A stretch of 64,000 nt of DNA from Mycobacterium sp. MBM (GCA_021648845.1 JAKJHY010000014.1:62001-126000), one strand, 5' to 3'; shown: positions 40,009 to 48,795, numbered from the stretch's first letter. Program-made: numbers and translations. The notes: generated from the letters alone by a model not told the origin.

Positions 40009-40907
40009 ACGACGAATTCCGTTCCGGTTTCGTCTGTTTCGTCGGCCGACCCAACACCGGTAAGTCGACGCTGACCAATGCGCTGGTCGGCGAGAAGGTG
40101 GCCATCACCTCGAACCGGCCGCAGACCACCCGGCACACGATCCGCGGCATCGTGCACCGCGACGATTTCCAGATCATCCTGGTCGACACCCCGGGCCTGC
40201 ACCGGCCGCGCACCCTGCTCGGTGAGCGGCTCAACGAGCTGGTCAAGGCCACCTACTCCGACGTCGACGTGATCGGGCTGTGTCTGCCTGCCGACGAGGC
40301 GATCGGACCGGGCGACCGCTGGATCTACGACCAGATCAGGGCGGTGGCGCCCAGGACCACACTCGTGGTCATCGTCACCAAGATCGACAAGGTGCCCAAG
40401 GAGAAGGTCGCCGCGCAACTGCTGGCCGTCAGCGAACTGACCGGCGGCACCGCGGAGATCGTGCCGGTGTCGGCGACCAAGGGCGAGCAGCTCGACGTCC
40501 TGGTCGACGTCCTGGTGAGCAAGCTTCCCCCGGGGCCGGCGTTCTACCCCGACGGCGAACTCACCGACGAGCCCGAGCAGGTGCTGATGGCCGAGTTCAT
40601 CCGCGAGGCCGCCCTGGAGGGTGTCCGCGATGAGTTGCCGCATTCGCTGGCCGTCGTCATCGACGAGGTCACCCCGCGGGAGGGACGCGAGGACCTGATC
40701 GACGTGCACGCCATCCTCTACGTCGAGCGTGACAGTCAGAAGGGCATCATCATCGGCAAGGGCGGTGCCCGGCTGCGCGAGGTCGGTACCGCCGCCCGTC
40801 AGCAGATCGAGAAGCTGCTGGGCACCAAGGTCTACCTGAATCTGCGGGTGAAGATCGCCAAGAACTGGCAGCGTGACCCGAAACAGTTGGGCCGCTTGGG
40901 TTTCTGA
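40005..40907 (+). CDS. era: GTPase Era
   Basis: A 300-residue ribosome assembly GTPase. G1 GRPNTGKST, G2 TTRHTI, G3 DTPGLH, G4 TKID, G5 SATKG, and a C-terminal KH domain (IIIGKGGARLREVGTAAR) that binds 16S rRNA. GTG at 40005 overlaps the previous stop by 4 bases. Convergent with the CAP-domain gene. Confidence 0.97.
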   Translation: MNDEFRSGFVCFVGRPNTGKSTLTNALVGEKVAITSNRPQTTRHTIRGIVHRDDFQIILVDTPGLHRPRTLLGERLNELVKATYSDVDVIGLCLPADEAIGPGDRWIYDQIRAVAPRTTLVVIVTKIDKVPKEKVAAQLLAVSELTGGTAEIVPVSATKGEQLDVLVDVLVSKLPPGPAFYPDGELTDEPEQVLMAEFIREAALEGVRDELPHSLAVVIDEVTPREGREDLIDVHAILYVERDSQKGIIIGKGGARLREVGTAARQQIEKLLGTKVYLNLRVKIAKNWQRDPKQLGRLGF

Positions 40908-40910
40908 GGG

Positions 40911-41471
40911 TCAGGGCGTCCAGCCCGGCACCTGGCCGAAGTCCCGGATGTCCGACGGGACCGGCGGTTCGCCGTCACCCTTGCCGTAGACGGCGACGAC
41001 GACGGTGCGGTCCAACAGGCTTTCCGACCACACGCCGATGTGCACGTTCGAGCAGTCGGCCATGATCGCGTAGTAGTCCGGGCGGTGATACCACTGGTTG
41101 ATCAACTCGATACCGCTGATCGCCAGCGCCGGGTTGATCGCGACCGTTTCGGCGACGGCCCCCGCGTACCCGGCGTTGCGGGCACGGTCGGCGACGGTGG
41201 TGCCGTCGGACCCGATATCGCCGTTGAGTGCCCGGTTGTTGAGCACGTCGTTGGTATGCCACTGGGCGGCCAGGCGCAGCTTCGGATTGATCTTGATATC
41301 CGTCTCGCAGCCGGCCTTGTGCTGCACGGTGTAGACGTTGGCGACCACACCGTCGTTGAGGCGGCGGTTGTCTGCGTTCGCGGTGGGTGCGGCCAGCATC
41401 GCCCCGGCGGCGAAGCCGGCGACACCGACGGCCGTCGCGCAACGGCGGGTGTTCGTCATAGGGGATGACAT
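40911..41471 (-). CDS. secreted CAP-domain protein
   Basis: A 186-residue exported protein. After a short basic start (TNTRRCATAVG) comes a hydrophobic signal segment ending APTANA, then a CAP/SCP-like domain (AAQWHTNDVLNNRAL, NAGYAGAVAETVAINP, WYHRPDYYAIMADCSNVHIGVW). Role unknown; CAP proteins are often cell-wall or host-interaction factors. The ATG at 41471 forms TAATG with the amidase stop, which suggests translational coupling; a second ATG at 41459 gives a 182-residue form. Confidence 0.82.
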   Translation of the reverse strand: MSSPMTNTRRCATAVGVAGFAAGAMLAAPTANADNRRLNDGVVANVYTVQHKAGCETDIKINPKLRLAAQWHTNDVLNNRALNGDIGSDGTTVADRARNAGYAGAVAETVAINPALAISGIELINQWYHRPDYYAIMADCSNVHIGVWSESLLDRTVVVAVYGKGDGEPPVPSDIRDFGQVPGWTP

Positions 41472-42928
41472 TACGTCAGCGCGGGATCGTCCCACCACGG
41501 TTCCGGTTGCTTGACCGTCCAGCCACTGACCGCCTCCAGGGCGGCGGCCAGGGAAACCAGCAATGGTTCGCTGTCGGCCGGCCCCATCAGCTGCACGCCG
41601 ATCGGCAGGCCGTCGGAGGTGAAGCCGGCCGGGACGTTGATCGACGGCCAGCCCAGCAGGTTCCACGGCCAGGTCGCGGGGCAGGCGCGGATCATCGCCC
41701 GGTCGGTGGCCAGCGGGCCACGATGGTCGTACTCGTCGACCAGCGGCGGCGGCTGCGCGGTGGTGGGGGCGAGCACCACATCGGCGATGTTGAAGATCCA
41801 CCCGACCCGGCGTTGCGCCCGCTCCTCGGCCGCCCGTGCCTTGCGCAAGGTGTGCTGGGACAACAGCCAGCCGGTCCGGATATTGCTCACGGTGCGTTTG
41901 TCCAGCGTGACGCCGGACCCCAGGCGTTGCTGCCACTGCAGGAGCCCCGAGGTGGAGCGGGCCAGGAAGTTCCACGACATCCGCAGTCCATAGTCCGGGT
42001 CGGCGTCGATGACGGTGTGGCCGAGCTGGCCGAGCTGATCGGCCACCCCACGCAGGGCCTCGGCGATCTCCGGATGGAGGTTGGCGCGGAAGAAGTTGAA
42101 GGGGAAGGCCGTGGACACGGCGACGCGTAACGGGCCCGGGGCGCGCGCCACGTGATCGGATACCTGCACCGGGGCCGGTTTGTGCAGATCGCCTTCGGCG
42201 TTCCCGGAGGCCGCGTCGAGCACGATGGCGGCGTCGGCGACGGTGCGGGCCAGCACTCCGTTGACGGTGATGCCGTTGAAGGCCTCGGGCAGCGGCCAGG
42301 TGGAGATGCGGCCACGCTGGGGTTTGATGCCGACCAGGTTGGTCCAGGCGGCCGGGATCCGGACGCTGCCCGCCCCGTCGGATCCGATCGCGGCGGACAC
42401 CAGCCCGGCCGCGACCGCGGCGGCGCTGCCGCCGGAGGAGCCGCCCGGGCTGTGCTCGCGTGACCACGGGTTGCGGGTGTGGCCGAAGGCGGGTCCGCTG
42501 GTGAACGGCCATTGACCCAGTTCGCAGGTGTTGGTCTTGCCGACGATCACCGCGCCGGCCGCTCGCAGACGCCGCACCACCTCGGCGTCGGCGGTCGCGG
42601 CCGGCAGATCCCCGTCGGTGCCGAACCGGGTGGGTACTCCCGCCACGTCCACGTCATCCTTGACCGCGATGGGGATGCCCAGCAACGGAAGGTGTTGTCC
42701 GGCAGCACGTTTGCGGTCAGCCTCGGCCGCGTCGGCCAGCGCCGCAGTGGTCAGCACCACCCGGAAGGCGTTCAGGGTGGGCTGGCTGGCCTCGATGGCG
42801 TCGAGGGATCGGCGGACCAATTCCACCGAGGTCGTCGAGCCACTGGCGAGTTGATACTGCAGTTGGGTGAGGGTGGGAAACTTCGGGGAGCGAACCATGT
42901 CGGTGGGCGTTTTCAGGGTGGGAACCAT
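41471..42928 (-). CDS. amiA2: amidase (AmiA2-like)
   Basis: A 485-residue amidase-signature enzyme. The Ser-Ser-Lys triad is visible as Lys in GIPIAVKDDVD, the SPGGSSGGSAAAVA loop and GSDGAGSVRIPAAW. Its substrate is unknown. ATG at 42928 gives the length of M. tuberculosis AmiA2 and the same position next to recO and era. A second ATG at 42898 is possible. The frame stays open far upstream on this strand because it is a shadow of recO. Confidence 0.9.
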   Translation of the reverse strand: MVPTLKTPTDMVRSPKFPTLTQLQYQLASGSTTSVELVRRSLDAIEASQPTLNAFRVVLTTAALADAAEADRKRAAGQHLPLLGIPIAVKDDVDVAGVPTRFGTDGDLPAATADAEVVRRLRAAGAVIVGKTNTCELGQWPFTSGPAFGHTRNPWSREHSPGGSSGGSAAAVAAGLVSAAIGSDGAGSVRIPAAWTNLVGIKPQRGRISTWPLPEAFNGITVNGVLARTVADAAIVLDAASGNAEGDLHKPAPVQVSDHVARAPGPLRVAVSTAFPFNFFRANLHPEIAEALRGVADQLGQLGHTVIDADPDYGLRMSWNFLARSTSGLLQWQQRLGSGVTLDKRTVSNIRTGWLLSQHTLRKARAAEERAQRRVGWIFNIADVVLAPTTAQPPPLVDEYDHRGPLATDRAMIRACPATWPWNLLGWPSINVPAGFTSDGLPIGVQLMGPADSEPLLVSLAAALEAVSGWTVKQPEPWWDDPALT

Positions 42929-42994
42929 ACTGCTGTCGAGGATATCCGGCGTTGCGGTGCGGCCGTTGTCACCGCGCGGTGGGACACTGTTCGG

Positions 42995-43882
42995 ATGCGG
43001 TTGTACCGGGATCGAGCGGTGGTGCTGCGCCAGCACAAGCTCGGCGAGGCCGACCGGATCGTGACCCTGCTCACCCGCGAGCACGGCGTGGTCCGCGCGG
43101 TGGCCAAGGGGGTGCGCCGCACCCGCAGCAAGTTCGGCGCCCGACTGGAGCCTTTCGCGCACATCGACGTTCAGCTCCATCCCGGGCGCAATCTCGACAT
43201 CGTCACCCAGGTGCAGTCCATCGACGCGTTCGCCGTCGATATCGTCAGCGATTACGGCCGCTACACCTGCGCCTGCGCGATGCTTGAGACCGCGGAGCGG
43301 CTGGCCGGGGAGGAACACGCCCCGGTGCCCGCGTTGCACGGACTGACGGTGGCGGCGCTGCGGGCGGTCGCCGAAGGCCGGCGGCCTCGTGAGCTCGTGC
43401 TGGACGCCTACCTGCTGCGTGCGATGGGAATCGCCGGCTGGGCGCCCGCGCTCACCGCCTGTGCCCGGTGCGCGGCGCCCGGCCCGCACCGGGCCTTCCA
43501 TGTGGCAGCCGGTGGCAGCGTGTGTGTGCACTGCCGGCCCTCGGGTGCGGCGACCCCCGCGCAGGCGGTCATGGACCTGATGACTGCCCTGCACGACGGT
43601 GACTGGGAGTTCGCCGAAGCCTCCACCGCCTCGCATCGCAGCCAGGCCAGCGGGCTGGTCGCCGCGCACCTGCAGTGGCATCTGGAACGCAAGCTGCGGA
43701 CATTGCCGCTGGTGGAGCGCGGCGATGCGCGCTGGCGCGAGGAACAGAAGGCGCATTTCCGGGTTGATAGCGCGGCCGTTGAACGCGGGACGGGGACGTT
43801 CGGGCAGGATATGGCCCATGGCATTGAACAGGGAAGGCAAGCGGGCCAAATCGGCGTACCCACAGCTCGCACCGGCGCCTGA
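42995..43882 (+). CDS. recO: DNA repair protein RecO
   Basis: Recombination mediator of 295 residues. It has an N-terminal OB fold (YRDRAVVLRQHKLGEADRIVTLLT), the zinc motif CARCAAPG...CVHC (CxxC pairs near 150 and 170) and a helical C-terminal part. ATG at 42995. It is some 30 residues longer than the usual mycobacterial RecO, and the last 65 bases overlap uppS in another frame. The tail after LPLVERGD looks atypical. Confidence 0.92.
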   Translation: MRLYRDRAVVLRQHKLGEADRIVTLLTREHGVVRAVAKGVRRTRSKFGARLEPFAHIDVQLHPGRNLDIVTQVQSIDAFAVDIVSDYGRYTCACAMLETAERLAGEEHAPVPALHGLTVAALRAVAEGRRPRELVLDAYLLRAMGIAGWAPALTACARCAAPGPHRAFHVAAGGSVCVHCRPSGAATPAQAVMDLMTALHDGDWEFAEASTASHRSQASGLVAAHLQWHLERKLRTLPLVERGDARWREEQKAHFRVDSAAVERGTGTFGQDMAHGIEQGRQAGQIGVPTARTGA

Positions 43883-44711
43883 GGACTACCCGGTCTTTCC
43901 GGATGTCTCGACGTGGCCGGTGGTGTTCCCGGAGCTACCCCCGCGGACCAACGGCAAGTTCTCCCGGCCGCCGCAACATCCGTCCAAGGCGGTCGCCCCG
44001 CAGATCCCGGCCGACCAGGTTCCCAATCACGTCGCCGTGGTGATGGACGGCAACGGCCGCTGGGCCACTCAGCGTGGGCTGGGCCGCACCGAGGGCCACA
44101 AGATGGGCGAGGCGGTGCTCATCGACATCACCTGCGGCGCCATCGAACTGGGCATCAAGCACCTGAGCGTCTACGCATTCTCCACCGAGAACTGGAAGCG
44201 CAGCACCGAAGAGGTGCGCTTCCTGATGGGCTTCAACCGCGAGGTGGTGCGTCGGCGCCGCGAGAACCTCGACGCCATGGGGGTCAACATGCGCTGGGTG
44301 GGGTCCCGGCCGCGCATGTGGAGCAGCGTCATCAAGGAGTTCGACATCGCCGAGCAGATGACCGTCGGAAACGACGTCATCACGGTCAACTATTGCGTCA
44401 ACTACGGTGGGCGCACCGAGATCGTCGAGGCAGCACGGCAACTGGCCGAGGAGGCGGCGGCGGGCAAGATCAACCCCAGCCGCATCAGCGAGGCCTCCTT
44501 CGCCAAGCATCTGCATCGACCCGACATCCCCGATGTCGACCTGTTCATCCGGACCTCCGGGGAGCAGCGGGCCAGCAACTTCTTGATCTGGCAGGCGGCC
44601 TACGCCGAGTACGTCTTCCAGGACAAGCTCTGGCCCGATTATGACCGCCGCGATCTGTGGGCGGCGTGCGAGGAGTACGTCAACCGCAACCGTCGATTCG
44701 GACGGGCCTAG
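43818..44711 (+). CDS. uppS: cis-prenyl (decaprenyl) diphosphate synthase UppS
   Basis: A 297-residue cis-prenyltransferase that makes the long-chain polyprenyl phosphate carrier for cell-wall synthesis. Motifs VVMDGNGRWA (catalytic Asp), FSTENWKRS and the C-terminal DLFIRTSGEQRASNFLIWQ are typical. The N-terminal extension of about 70 residues before the catalytic core is normal for mycobacterial Rv2361c-type enzymes. ATG at 43818 with AGGAT 7 bases upstream, inside the end of recO. Confidence 0.95.
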   Translation: MALNREGKRAKSAYPQLAPAPEDYPVFPDVSTWPVVFPELPPRTNGKFSRPPQHPSKAVAPQIPADQVPNHVAVVMDGNGRWATQRGLGRTEGHKMGEAVLIDITCGAIELGIKHLSVYAFSTENWKRSTEEVRFLMGFNREVVRRRRENLDAMGVNMRWVGSRPRMWSSVIKEFDIAEQMTVGNDVITVNYCVNYGGRTEIVEAARQLAEEAAAGKINPSRISEASFAKHLHRPDIPDVDLFIRTSGEQRASNFLIWQAAYAEYVFQDKLWPDYDRRDLWAACEEYVNRNRRFGRA

Positions 44712-44712
44712 C

Positions 44713-45096
44713 GTGGGGCTCGCGGAACGGCTCGTCGCCGTGGCCGAGGCCCTGCTGCCGGCCACCCGCGAGGATGACGGCGCGCTGACCGTGCACTACG
44801 ACGGTACCTTCGCCTCGTTGCGGGTGGTGAGCGTCGGCGAGGGTCTGGACATGGTGTCGCTCAATCAGATCCTGGCTTGGGATCTGCCCTGCGACGAGGC
44901 GCTACGGAGCGCGGTGGCCGCGCATACCCGGGGCACGCTGCTGGGCACGGTGTCGCTGGCCGAAAAGGACGATGCGGCCGCGGATGTGCTGCTGCGGTAC
45001 AACTTTCCGGGTGCCGGACTCTCCGATGAAGCCTTGGGCACGTTGATCATGATGGTGTTGTCCACCGGTGCCGACGTGCGTCGCGCGCTCATATGA
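44713..45096 (+). CDS. conserved hypothetical protein (Rv2360c position)
   Basis: A 127-residue acidic soluble protein beginning GLAERLVAVAEALLP. I do not recognise catalytic residues. It has the look of the YbjN/sensory-chaperone fold (LRVVSVGEGLDMVSLNQILAWDLP, FPGAGLSDEALGTLIMMVL) but this is tentative. GTG at 44713 lies one base after the uppS stop, and the gene overlaps the Nudix gene by 4 bases (ATGA), so it belongs to the recO-uppS operon. Confidence 0.7.
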   Translation: MGLAERLVAVAEALLPATREDDGALTVHYDGTFASLRVVSVGEGLDMVSLNQILAWDLPCDEALRSAVAAHTRGTLLGTVSLAEKDDAAADVLLRYNFPGAGLSDEALGTLIMMVLSTGADVRRALI

Positions 45097-45491
45097 CGCC
45101 CGTGATCCGGATCGTGGCGGCCATCGTGCTCGACGACCGTCACCGTGTGCTGGTGGTCCGCAAGCGCGGCACGACGGCGTTCATGCAGCCCGGCGGGAAG
45201 ATCGAGGCGGGGGAGACGCCGGTACAGGCGCTGCACCGCGAGATCAGGGAAGAACTCGGGGCCGATATCGTGGCGGAATCCGTTCGGCCGCTGGGGCATC
45301 ACGATGCCGCGGCGGCCAACGAACCCGGGCATCGGGTCGCCGCGGATCTGTTCCTGGCCGGTCTGGACCGCCCGCCCCGCCCGGGCGCGGAGATCGACGA
45401 GATGGCCTGGGTGGATCCGCAGAATCCCGGCGATCTCGAGCTCGCGCCGCTGACGCGGGGTGCGGTGCTGGACTACTTACGTTTCAGCTGA
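45093..45491 (+). CDS. Nudix hydrolase
   Basis: A 132-residue MutT-like protein with an intact Nudix box GGKIEAGETPVQALHREI followed by REELGADI. Substrate unknown; family members hydrolyse nucleoside diphosphates linked to another group. ATG at 45093 overlaps the preceding stop. Its last 19 bases overlap furB on the opposite strand, a tail-to-tail junction with no room for a terminator. Confidence 0.9.
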   Translation: MTPVIRIVAAIVLDDRHRVLVVRKRGTTAFMQPGGKIEAGETPVQALHREIREELGADIVAESVRPLGHHDAAAANEPGHRVAADLFLAGLDRPPRPGAEIDEMAWVDPQNPGDLELAPLTRGAVLDYLRFS

Positions 45492-45880
45492 CGCTTCGCG
45501 CACGTCGCGCACACCCCGAAGATTTCGATGGTGTGGCTGACGTCGGTGAAGCCGTGCTCGGCCGCCATCTGGTCGGCCCACACCTCGGCGGCGCCGCCGT
45601 CGACCTCGACGGTCGCCCCGCATTCCCGGCACACCAGATGATGGTGGTGGTGCTCCGAGCACAGCCGGTACACCGATTCGCCGGTGTCGGTGCGCAACGT
45701 GTCGACCTGCCCGGAGACGGCCATCGACTGCAGCGTGCGGTACACCGTGGTCAGTCCGATGGCCTCACCGCGTTTGCGCAGTTCGTCGTGCAGTTCCTGG
45801 GCCGAGCGGAAGTCGGCGATATCGTCCAGCAGGGCCGAGATCGCCGCGCGTTGCCGGGTGGCTCGCACGGGCGCGCTCAT
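45473..45880 (-). CDS. furB: zinc uptake regulator FurB (Zur)
   Basis: A 135-residue Fur-family repressor that senses zinc. It has a winged helix (GLTTVYRTLQSMAVSG), a His run with CRECG (SEHHHHHLVCRECGA) and a C-terminal second Cys pair (CATC) for the structural zinc. It follows smtB with a 4-base ATGA overlap, the order of M. tuberculosis Rv2358-Rv2359, where SmtB controls the pair. Confidence 0.94.
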   Translation of the reverse strand: MSAPVRATRQRAAISALLDDIADFRSAQELHDELRKRGEAIGLTTVYRTLQSMAVSGQVDTLRTDTGESVYRLCSEHHHHHLVCRECGATVEVDGGAAEVWADQMAAEHGFTDVSHTIEIFGVCATCAKRQLKRK

Positions 45881-46245
45881 GGGCGGTCCTCGGAGGCGTG
45901 GGTGACGGCGGCGATGACGATCTCGGCCAGGTGGTGGTCGACGAGGCGGTACATCACTTCGCGACCGCTGCGTTCCCCGGCGACCACGCCGGCGGATTTG
46001 AGGATGCGCAGATGTTGGCTGACCAGCGGTTGGGGGACGTCCAGGGCATCGACGAGTTCGTGGACACAGCGCTGCGCTTCCCGCAGCTGCAAGACGATGG
46101 CGATGCGCAGCGGCGCGGCCAGCGCACGCAGCAGATCGCCGGTGATGTCCAGGATCTCCCGCGACGGCAACTCGGGGAATGGCGCGCCGGCATGAGCGTG
46201 CTCATGACCTGGGGCGGAGACGTCAGTAGTGGAAACGGTTTTCAT
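45877..46245 (-). CDS. smtB: zinc-responsive ArsR/SmtB repressor
   Basis: A 122-residue SmtB-type repressor. The DNA-recognition helix is VPQPLVSQHLRILKSAGVV. The alpha-5 metal site is complete: DHHLAEIVIAAVTHASE gives Asp, His, His, Glu in the DxHx(10)HxxE spacing of zinc-sensing SmtB. A His-rich N-terminal patch (HEHAHAG) may also bind metal. ATG at 46245, just downstream of a candidate operator palindrome. Confidence 0.94.
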   Translation of the reverse strand: MKTVSTTDVSAPGHEHAHAGAPFPELPSREILDITGDLLRALAAPLRIAIVLQLREAQRCVHELVDALDVPQPLVSQHLRILKSAGVVAGERSGREVMYRLVDHHLAEIVIAAVTHASEDRP

Positions 46246-46259
46246 TATGAAGCCAGATT

Positions 46260-46279
46260 ACATGCATATCTGCGCATGT
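46260..46279. promoter_or_regulatory. candidate SmtB operator
   Basis: ACATGC and GCATGT form a perfect 6-base inverted repeat with 8 bases between, 14 bases upstream of the smtB start. Position and symmetry fit an autoregulatory SmtB site between smtB and glyS. Confidence 0.55.
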
Positions 46280-46341
46280 CAATGGTAGGCCTGGGACTCC
46301 CTGGCGTGGGCGCCCGGGTGTCATCGCTACGCTGTTCACCC

Positions 46342-47748
46342 GTGGCACCGTCTTCCTCGATCATTGATACCGTTGCAAACCTGGCGAAACGCCGTGGCCT
46401 GGTCTATCAATCGGGCGAGATCTACGGCGGTACCAAGTCCGCCTGGGACTACGGCCCACTCGGTGTGGAGCTCAAGGAGAACATCAAGAAGCAGTGGTGG
46501 CGATCGGTGGTCACCGGCCGTGATGACGTCGTGGGTCTGGACTCGGCGATCATCCTGCCCCGCCAGGTGTGGGTGGCCTCCGGCCATGTCGCGGTGTTCA
46601 ACGATCCGCTGGTGGAATGCCTGAACTGTCATAAGCGGCACCGCCAGGATCATCTGCAGGAGGCGTACGCGGAGAAGAAGAGCACGCGCGACACGGCCGT
46701 GGATCCGGATTCGGTGCCGATGACCGAGATCGTCTGCCCGGACTGCGGCACCAAGGGGCAATGGACCGAGCCGCGGGACTTCAACATGATGCTCAAGACC
46801 TACCTCGGGCCGATCGAGTCCGAGGAGGGACTGCACTATCTGCGCCCGGAGACCGCGCAGGGCATCTTCGTCAACTTCGCCAACGTGGTCACCACGGCAC
46901 GCCGTAAGCCGCCGTTCGGTATCGGCCAGATCGGCAAGAGCTTCCGCAACGAGATCACCCCGGGCAACTTCATCTTCCGCACCCGCGAGTTCGAGCAGAT
47001 GGAGATGGAGTTCTTCGTCGAACCGTCCACCGCGCCGGAGTGGCACAAGTACTGGATCGACACGCGGCTGCAGTGGTACATCGACCTCGGGATCGACCCG
47101 GAGAATCTGCGACTCTACGAGCATCCGCTGGAGAAGCTGTCGCACTACAGCGCGGGTACCACCGATATCGAGTACAAGTTCGGTTTCGCGGGTAGCCCGT
47201 GGGGCGAGCTGGAGGGTATCGCCAACCGCACCGATCACGACTTGTCCAGCCACGCAAAGGCTTCCGGGGTCGACCTGACCTACTACGACCAGGCGAACGA
47301 CACCCGCTACACGCCGTACGTGATCGAACCGGCGGCCGGCCTGACCCGTTCGTTGATGGCATTCTTGGTCGACGCCTACACCGAGGACGAGGCCCCGAAC
47401 GCCAAGGGTGGGGTGGACAAACGCACGGTGCTGCGGCTGGACCCGCGGCTGGCCCCGGTCAAGGCGGCCGTGCTGCCGCTGTCGCGGCACGCCGATTTGT
47501 CGCCGAAAGCAAGGGATCTGGCTGCCGAGCTGCGCCAGAGCTGGAACGTGGAGTTCGACGATGCCGGCGCGATCGGGCGGCGCTACCGGCGCCAGGACGA
47601 GATCGGCACGCCGTTCTGCGTGACGCTGGACTTCGATTCGCTCGACGATCACGCGGTCACCATCCGCGAGCGCGACACCATGGGCCAGGAGCGGGTGGCG
47701 ATCTCCGAGGTGTCCAACTACCTCGCGGTGCGCCTCAAGGGCTGCTGA
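46342..47748 (+). CDS. glyS: glycyl-tRNA synthetase
   Basis: Class II synthetase of 468 residues, dimeric type. Shown by GLVYQSGEIYGGTKSAWDYGPLG at the start (read as two adjacent motifs), two Cys pairs (CLNCHKRH, CPDCG), motif 2 region RNEITPGNFIFRTREFEQME and an anticodon-binding C-terminal domain. GTG at 46342 is chosen because the protein then begins as the M. tuberculosis enzyme does. It is divergent from smtB. Confidence 0.95.
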   Translation: MAPSSSIIDTVANLAKRRGLVYQSGEIYGGTKSAWDYGPLGVELKENIKKQWWRSVVTGRDDVVGLDSAIILPRQVWVASGHVAVFNDPLVECLNCHKRHRQDHLQEAYAEKKSTRDTAVDPDSVPMTEIVCPDCGTKGQWTEPRDFNMMLKTYLGPIESEEGLHYLRPETAQGIFVNFANVVTTARRKPPFGIGQIGKSFRNEITPGNFIFRTREFEQMEMEFFVEPSTAPEWHKYWIDTRLQWYIDLGIDPENLRLYEHPLEKLSHYSAGTTDIEYKFGFAGSPWGELEGIANRTDHDLSSHAKASGVDLTYYDQANDTRYTPYVIEPAAGLTRSLMAFLVDAYTEDEAPNAKGGVDKRTVLRLDPRLAPVKAAVLPLSRHADLSPKARDLAAELRQSWNVEFDDAGAIGRRYRRQDEIGTPFCVTLDFDSLDDHAVTIRERDTMGQERVAISEVSNYLAVRLKGC

Positions 47749-47756
47749 CTCTTCTC

Positions 47757-47819
47757 GGCGAGCGTGCGCGTCTGCGGGGCGACACTCCGCACCCGGATGG
47801 GAGTTTGCGCACGTTCGCC
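47757..47819. repeat. stem-loop repeat after glyS
   Basis: Arms GGCGAGCGTGCGC (47757-47769) and GCGCACGTTCGCC (47807-47819) pair with one mismatch over a 37-base loop. It lies 8 bases after the glyS stop, so it may terminate glyS. The arm core resembles the elements at 48794 and 49740. Confidence 0.6.
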
Positions 47820-47907
47820 GCGGCTGTTTGTCCACAGTCCGCGATTCGTCCACAGATCGACCGCGTGGCATGGTCGTGCCCTGTGCCGCTGACCGACGAT
47901 CGGGAAC

Positions 47908-48795
47908 ATGTCCGATCAGATGGTCGCGCTGGCCGAGCGTCAGGGCGGAGTGCTGAGCACTGCGCAACTGCTCGCCGAGGTCAGCCGGAGCCGCCTCGAC
48001 ACGATGATCCGCACGGGTGCGCTCCTCAAGGTCTGGCCCGGGGTGTACTCGCTCGTGGAGCCCGATAACCACCTCCGGCTCAGGGGGCTCGACCTGCGGG
48101 CCGGGGAGCCGGTGGCCATCTGCCTCGGCACCGCCGCCGCGGCATACGGTTTCGATACCGAGGACACCCGTGACCTGCACGTGCTCAACCCGGTGGGCCA
48201 TCAACTTCGGGCGTCAGACGGCCTGATCGTTCACCGGCGGGAGGGTGCACCGTTGTCGTCTGTCGATGGCAGGCCCGCGGCCAGCGCGGCATGGACCGCG
48301 GTGGAGGTCGCGCGGTCGTTGCGTCGTCCGAGGGCTCTCGCCACGCTGGATGCCGCGTTGCGCAGCGGCACGTGCGATCGTCATCAGCTCACCGACGCGG
48401 TCGTGCAGCAGTACGGGCGACGGGGGATCGTGAACGTCCGGGAGCTGGTTGCGCACGCGGCGCCGCAGGCGGAATCCCCGATGGAGAGCGAGACCCGCCT
48501 GGTCATGATCGACGCGGGTCTGCCGATGCCGGAATTGCAGTATGAGGTGGTCGACTTCAGCGGCAGGCTGTGGCGCCTGGATTTCGCCTGGCCGACGAGC
48601 GGACTGGCGGTCGAGTATGACGGGTTCGACTGGCACAGCGATCCGGTCAGCTTCGCCAAGGATCGCCAGAAGCGCGCCGCGCTGCAGGAGATGGGCTGGA
48701 CCGTCATGACGATCGTGGCCGACGATGTGCGCCGCGCGCCGGATGACCTTGTGCGACGGATCCAGCGCAGCCTGGCGCGGTCCCGGGCGGCCTGA
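47908..48795 (+). CDS. DUF559/AbiEi-like protein
   Basis: A 295-residue protein built like the one at 31558-32499. It has an AbiEi-like N-terminal winged-helix half (QGGVLSTAQLL, RTGALLKVWPGVYSL) and a C-terminal nuclease-like half (ESPMESETRLVMIDAGLP, LAVEYDGFDWHSDP, DRQKRAALQEMGWTV). No toxin gene of the AbiEii type lies next to it. ATG at 47908. Its stop codon is inside the next stem-loop repeat. Function unknown. Confidence 0.78.
   Translation: MSDQMVALAERQGGVLSTAQLLAEVSRSRLDTMIRTGALLKVWPGVYSLVEPDNHLRLRGLDLRAGEPVAICLGTAAAAYGFDTEDTRDLHVLNPVGHQLRASDGLIVHRREGAPLSSVDGRPAASAAWTAVEVARSLRRPRALATLDAALRSGTCDRHQLTDAVVQQYGRRGIVNVRELVAHAAPQAESPMESETRLVMIDAGLPMPELQYEVVDFSGRLWRLDFAWPTSGLAVEYDGFDWHSDPVSFAKDRQKRAALQEMGWTVMTIVADDVRRAPDDLVRRIQRSLARSRAA

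Noticed and set aside
42928..43849. N-terminal extension of the amidase frame by about 300 codons
   Set aside because: The region is the antisense of recO, and the amidase family start is at 42928.
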